Origin: an uncultured Rothia sp.
Lineage (GTDB): Bacteria > Actinomycetota > Actinomycetes > Actinomycetales > Micrococcaceae
Direction: 5' to 3'
Length of the DNA stretch: 31,782 nt
Assembly: GCF_937976295.1 (NCBI RefSeq)
Contig: NZ_CALJRY010000390.1
Coordinates: forward strand, 1-31,782
In this document: one piece after another, positions 30,140 to 31,782 of the stretch
Numbering within the stretch: the first letter of the stretch is position 1
Layout: each line of letters starts with the position of its first letter
Position numbers and translations under genes: made by a program
Notes under the pieces: generated by a model
The model's database searches: none
Seen by the model: the letters and a program-made list of their open reading frames with translations, nothing else
What the model was told of the DNA's origin: nothing

Positions 30140-30614
30140 ACTCAACGATGATCTCGACCTCTACGGGCGAATCGAGGGGTAGAACGGGAACGCCCACGGC
30201 GGAGCGGGCGTGCTGGCCTGCCTCACCGAAGATTTCGCCGAGCAGTTCGGAGGCACCGTTGATGACGGCGGGCTGAGCGGTGAAGTTCACCTCGGATGCT
30301 ACGAAGCCAACAACCTTCACGACGCGCTGCACGCGGTCCAGGTCGCCAATAACGGACTTGACTGCTGCCAGGGCGTTGAGCAGGCAGATACCCGCGTACT
30401 TCTTAGCGTCCTCGGGGGTCACGAAGCCTTCAGCGCCGGAGTCGGACACCTTACCGGTTTCGGGCAGGGCACCGTCAACGAAGGGCAGCTGACCGGAGGT
30501 GTACACGTAGGAGCCGGAGGTTACCGCGGGAACATAAGCGGCAACGGGGGCGGGTGCTTCGGGCAGTTCGTAACCGAGTTCGCGGATACGTGCTTCAATA
30601 CGGGATTCAGTCAT
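30132..30614 (-). CDS. RidA/YjgF/YER057c/UK114 family protein
   Basis: A 160-residue member of the RidA superfamily (Rv3678c type), related to enzymes that hydrolyse reactive enamine/imine intermediates from PLP enzymes. SGSYVYTSGQLPFVDG, LNALAAVKSVIGDLDRV and HARSAVGVPVLPLDSPVEVEII are the family blocks. It has an actinobacterial insertion and lacks the usual catalytic arginine setting of true RidA (GVPVLPLDSPVEVE instead of a GxxxARxx core), so deaminase activity is uncertain. GGAG precedes the ATG at 30614; the upstream in-frame start at 30650 has no support. It overlaps the NUDIX gene. Confidence 0.88.
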   Translation of the reverse strand: MTESRIEARIRELGYELPEAPAPVAAYVPAVTSGSYVYTSGQLPFVDGALPETGKVSDSGAEGFVTPEDAKKYAGICLLNALAAVKSVIGDLDRVQRVVKVVGFVASEVNFTAQPAVINGASELLGEIFGEAGQHARSAVGVPVLPLDSPVEVEIIVEYV

Positions 30615-30738
30615 GATTACTCCAGAAGGATGGCGGGTGCGGGCACCCAAACGGTGATAGGGGAAATGCCGTAAACCTAAACGCTACTGATATTCAGGCA
30701 GCTGTTAAACGGCTAACCGGCGGCCTGCCTCATTTATT

Positions 30739-30771
30739 CCCGCTCTCCCCGTATACATAGGGGAAAGTGGG
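30739..30771. terminator. Hairpin between the DUF4177 and RidA genes
   Basis: An imperfect 12-bp stem (30739-30750 with 30760-30771) lies downstream of the DUF4177 gene and before the RidA gene, both on the minus strand. No clear T tract follows on the minus strand. Confidence 0.45.
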
Positions 30772-30799
30772 TTTGAGGTGACCGCCGGGTACGCTGCTC

Positions 30800-31003
30800 T
30801 TAGTCAGCCTTCTCGCGCTTAAAGTAGGCGATGGGGTTGCCCTGAGTCGGAGCGACCATGTTCGACGCGGGGGTTGCGCCGGCAGGTGCGGATGCGCCGG
30901 GGAGAACAGTTACGAGCTCCCAGCCGTCTTCACCCCAGTTGTCGAGGATTGCCTTGGTCGTGTGGATCATCAGCGGTACAGTTGCGTATTCCCATTTCTT
31001 CAT
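30800..31003 (-). CDS. DUF4177 small protein
   Basis: A 67-residue protein opening MKKWEYATVPLMIHTTKAIL and continuing DNWGEDGWELV, the DUF4177 pattern (Rv3678A type). The function is unknown. The middle is alanine/proline-rich and the end (PIAYFKREKAD) is typical. A promoter with TTTACT (-35, 31034-31039) and TAGTCT (-10, 31011-31016) ends 7 nt before the ATG, so the transcript is likely leaderless. Divergent from the penicillin-binding protein gene. Confidence 0.85.
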   Translation of the reverse strand: MKKWEYATVPLMIHTTKAILDNWGEDGWELVTVLPGASAPAGATPASNMVAPTQGNPIAYFKREKAD

Positions 31004-31010
31004 ACCCTCT

Positions 31011-31039
31011 AGACTATCGCCCGGTGTTCAATAAGTAAA
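31011..31039 (-). promoter_or_regulatory. Promoter of the DUF4177 gene
   Basis: On the minus strand TTTACT (31034-31039) and TAGTCT (31011-31016) are separated by 17 bp. The -10 ends 7 nt before the ATG at 31003. This is the only leaderless candidate here with a recognisable -35. Confidence 0.6.
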
Positions 31040-31157
31040 AGGGATTCACTATGGTTTTGGTCAATGTCCGGCGCTTTTAGGGGCTTTATTCTTAGGGCTG
31101 AGAAACCCACGTCCCTGTGGGGTGCCGAGACGGGCTATCTCTCACAGTTTCATGGGA

Positions 31158-31163
31158 TAAACT
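31158..31163 (+). promoter_or_regulatory. -10 box (TAAACT) for leaderless PBP gene
   Basis: TAAACT ends 6 nt before the ATG at 31170; there is no ribosome-binding site. Confidence 0.5.
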
Positions 31164-31169
31164 GAATGA

Positions 31170-31782
31170 ATGGCTTCATCTAAGAAAACCCGTTCGCGTC
31201 GCCGTCCGGGAGATTTTTTGCAGTTCCTCGCGTTCAGCGTGATTGCCGGTTTCCTCGCGGCAATTATTGTCGTGCCCCCTGCTGTGAGCTTGGGTATGGT
31301 CACGAACGCGTCGATGTCATGGTTCCAGGACCTTCCTGACGACATTGCCGATGGCATCTCTTCCCGTCCTTCTACGATTTACGCTGCTGACGGTACGACC
31401 GAAATCGCGACCTTCTTTGAAGAGAACCGCGACCCGGTCAAGTTGGATCAGATTTCGCAGCATATGAAGGACGCTATCGTGTCCGTGGAGGACCGTGACT
31501 TCTACAATCACGGTGCTGTCTCCGCTATCGGTATCGGTCGTGCGTTCCTGAACAACATCATTAACTCTGGTAGCGGTCGCCGCCAGGGTGCATCCACTCT
31601 GACCCAGCAGTACGTCAACAACCTCATTGTTGACGCCGCTGTGGCGCGTGGTGAGGACGCTACCGCAACCCTGAACGGTAACAAGACCTACGCCGCAAAG
31701 ATTCGCGAGATGAAGCTTGCGATTTCTATGGAGCAGAACAAGTCCAAGGACGAAATCCTTGAAGGCTACCTGAACATCGTGA
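31170..31782 (+). CDS. Class A penicillin-binding protein, N-terminal part (PonA2-like)
   Basis: The frame is open from the ATG at 31170 to the right edge (204 codons), so only the start of a protein expected to be about 750-850 residues is seen. A short basic cytoplasmic tail (SSKKTRSRRRPGD) precedes one membrane helix (about 17-40). The glycosyltransferase family 51 domain follows with VSVEDRDFYNHGAVSAIGIG (catalytic Glu) and RRQGASTLTQQYVNN. It would polymerise and crosslink peptidoglycan. The place next to DUF4177, RidA and crp matches ponA2 (Rv3682) in mycobacteria. The transpeptidase domain is beyond the window. Confidence 0.93.
   Translation, partial: MASSKKTRSRRRPGDFLQFLAFSVIAGFLAAIIVVPPAVSLGMVTNASMSWFQDLPDDIADGISSRPSTIYAADGTTEIATFFEENRDPVKLDQISQHMKDAIVSVEDRDFYNHGAVSAIGIGRAFLNNIINSGSGRRQGASTLTQQYVNNLIVDAAVARGEDATATLNGNKTYAAKIREMKLAISMEQNKSKDEILEGYLNIV

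Overview
The window looks like a chromosomal segment of a high-GC actinobacterium, most likely a Rothia species (Micrococcaceae). This rests on gene content, moderately high GC, a lysine-tailed topoisomerase I and a gene order that matches, from memory, the Mycobacterium tuberculosis Rv3646c-Rv3682 region (topA, helicase/Tad secretion genes, marP, nudL, nth, crp, ridA, DUF4177, ponA). The genus is inference; the class is well supported. There is no tRNA, rRNA, CRISPR array or transposase that I can see.

Layout. 1-8611: exopolyphosphatase (runs off the left edge), topA, an FMN split-barrel protein, an NPPF-type methyltransferase, a pyrimidine-dimer glycosylase-like protein and a luciferase-like flavin monooxygenase. 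8612-10328: a regulatory spacer, a GyrI-like ligand-binding protein and the tRNA-U34 hydroxylase gene trhO, translationally coupled. 10504-13293: a large MrfA/YprA-type DEAH helicase. 13276-16667: an AT-rich insert holding only a two-gene BcgI-like restriction-modification system, bounded on both sides by a copy of the 3' end of the helicase gene. 16801-21636: a compact Tad pilus operon on the minus strand (tadA, a fused tadB-tadC, a Flp-like pilin with an unusually long leader, tadE and a second TadE-like gene). 21844-25756: an actinobacterial exonuclease/polymerase-A protein, CoA pyrophosphatase and endonuclease III. 25926-31782: aroQ, the MarP periplasmic protease, a Crp/GlxR regulator, a NUDIX-RidA overlap pair, a DUF4177 protein and the start of a class A penicillin-binding protein.

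The most notable structure is the restriction-modification insert. A 54-bp segment at 13222-13275 recurs at 16668-16721 with one mismatch, in the same orientation. The second copy continues with the native-looking end of the helicase gene, so the insert appears to have entered inside the last codons of the helicase and supplied it with a replacement C-terminus. No integrase is present. This resembles the 'insertion with long target duplication' reported for other restriction-modification genes, and it breaks the helicase/Tad neighbourhood that is conserved across actinobacteria.

Other recurring themes are predicted leaderless transcripts (a TANNNT box 6-7 nt before the start codon in seven genes), long perfect-stem terminators between convergent genes, two genes whose stop codon lies in a short tandem repeat, and an operator-like palindrome over the -35 box of the flavin monooxygenase gene. 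DNA repair and nucleic-acid genes are frequent (topA, helicase, polymerase, nth, pyrimidine-dimer glycosylase-like), but they are spread over separate transcription units.
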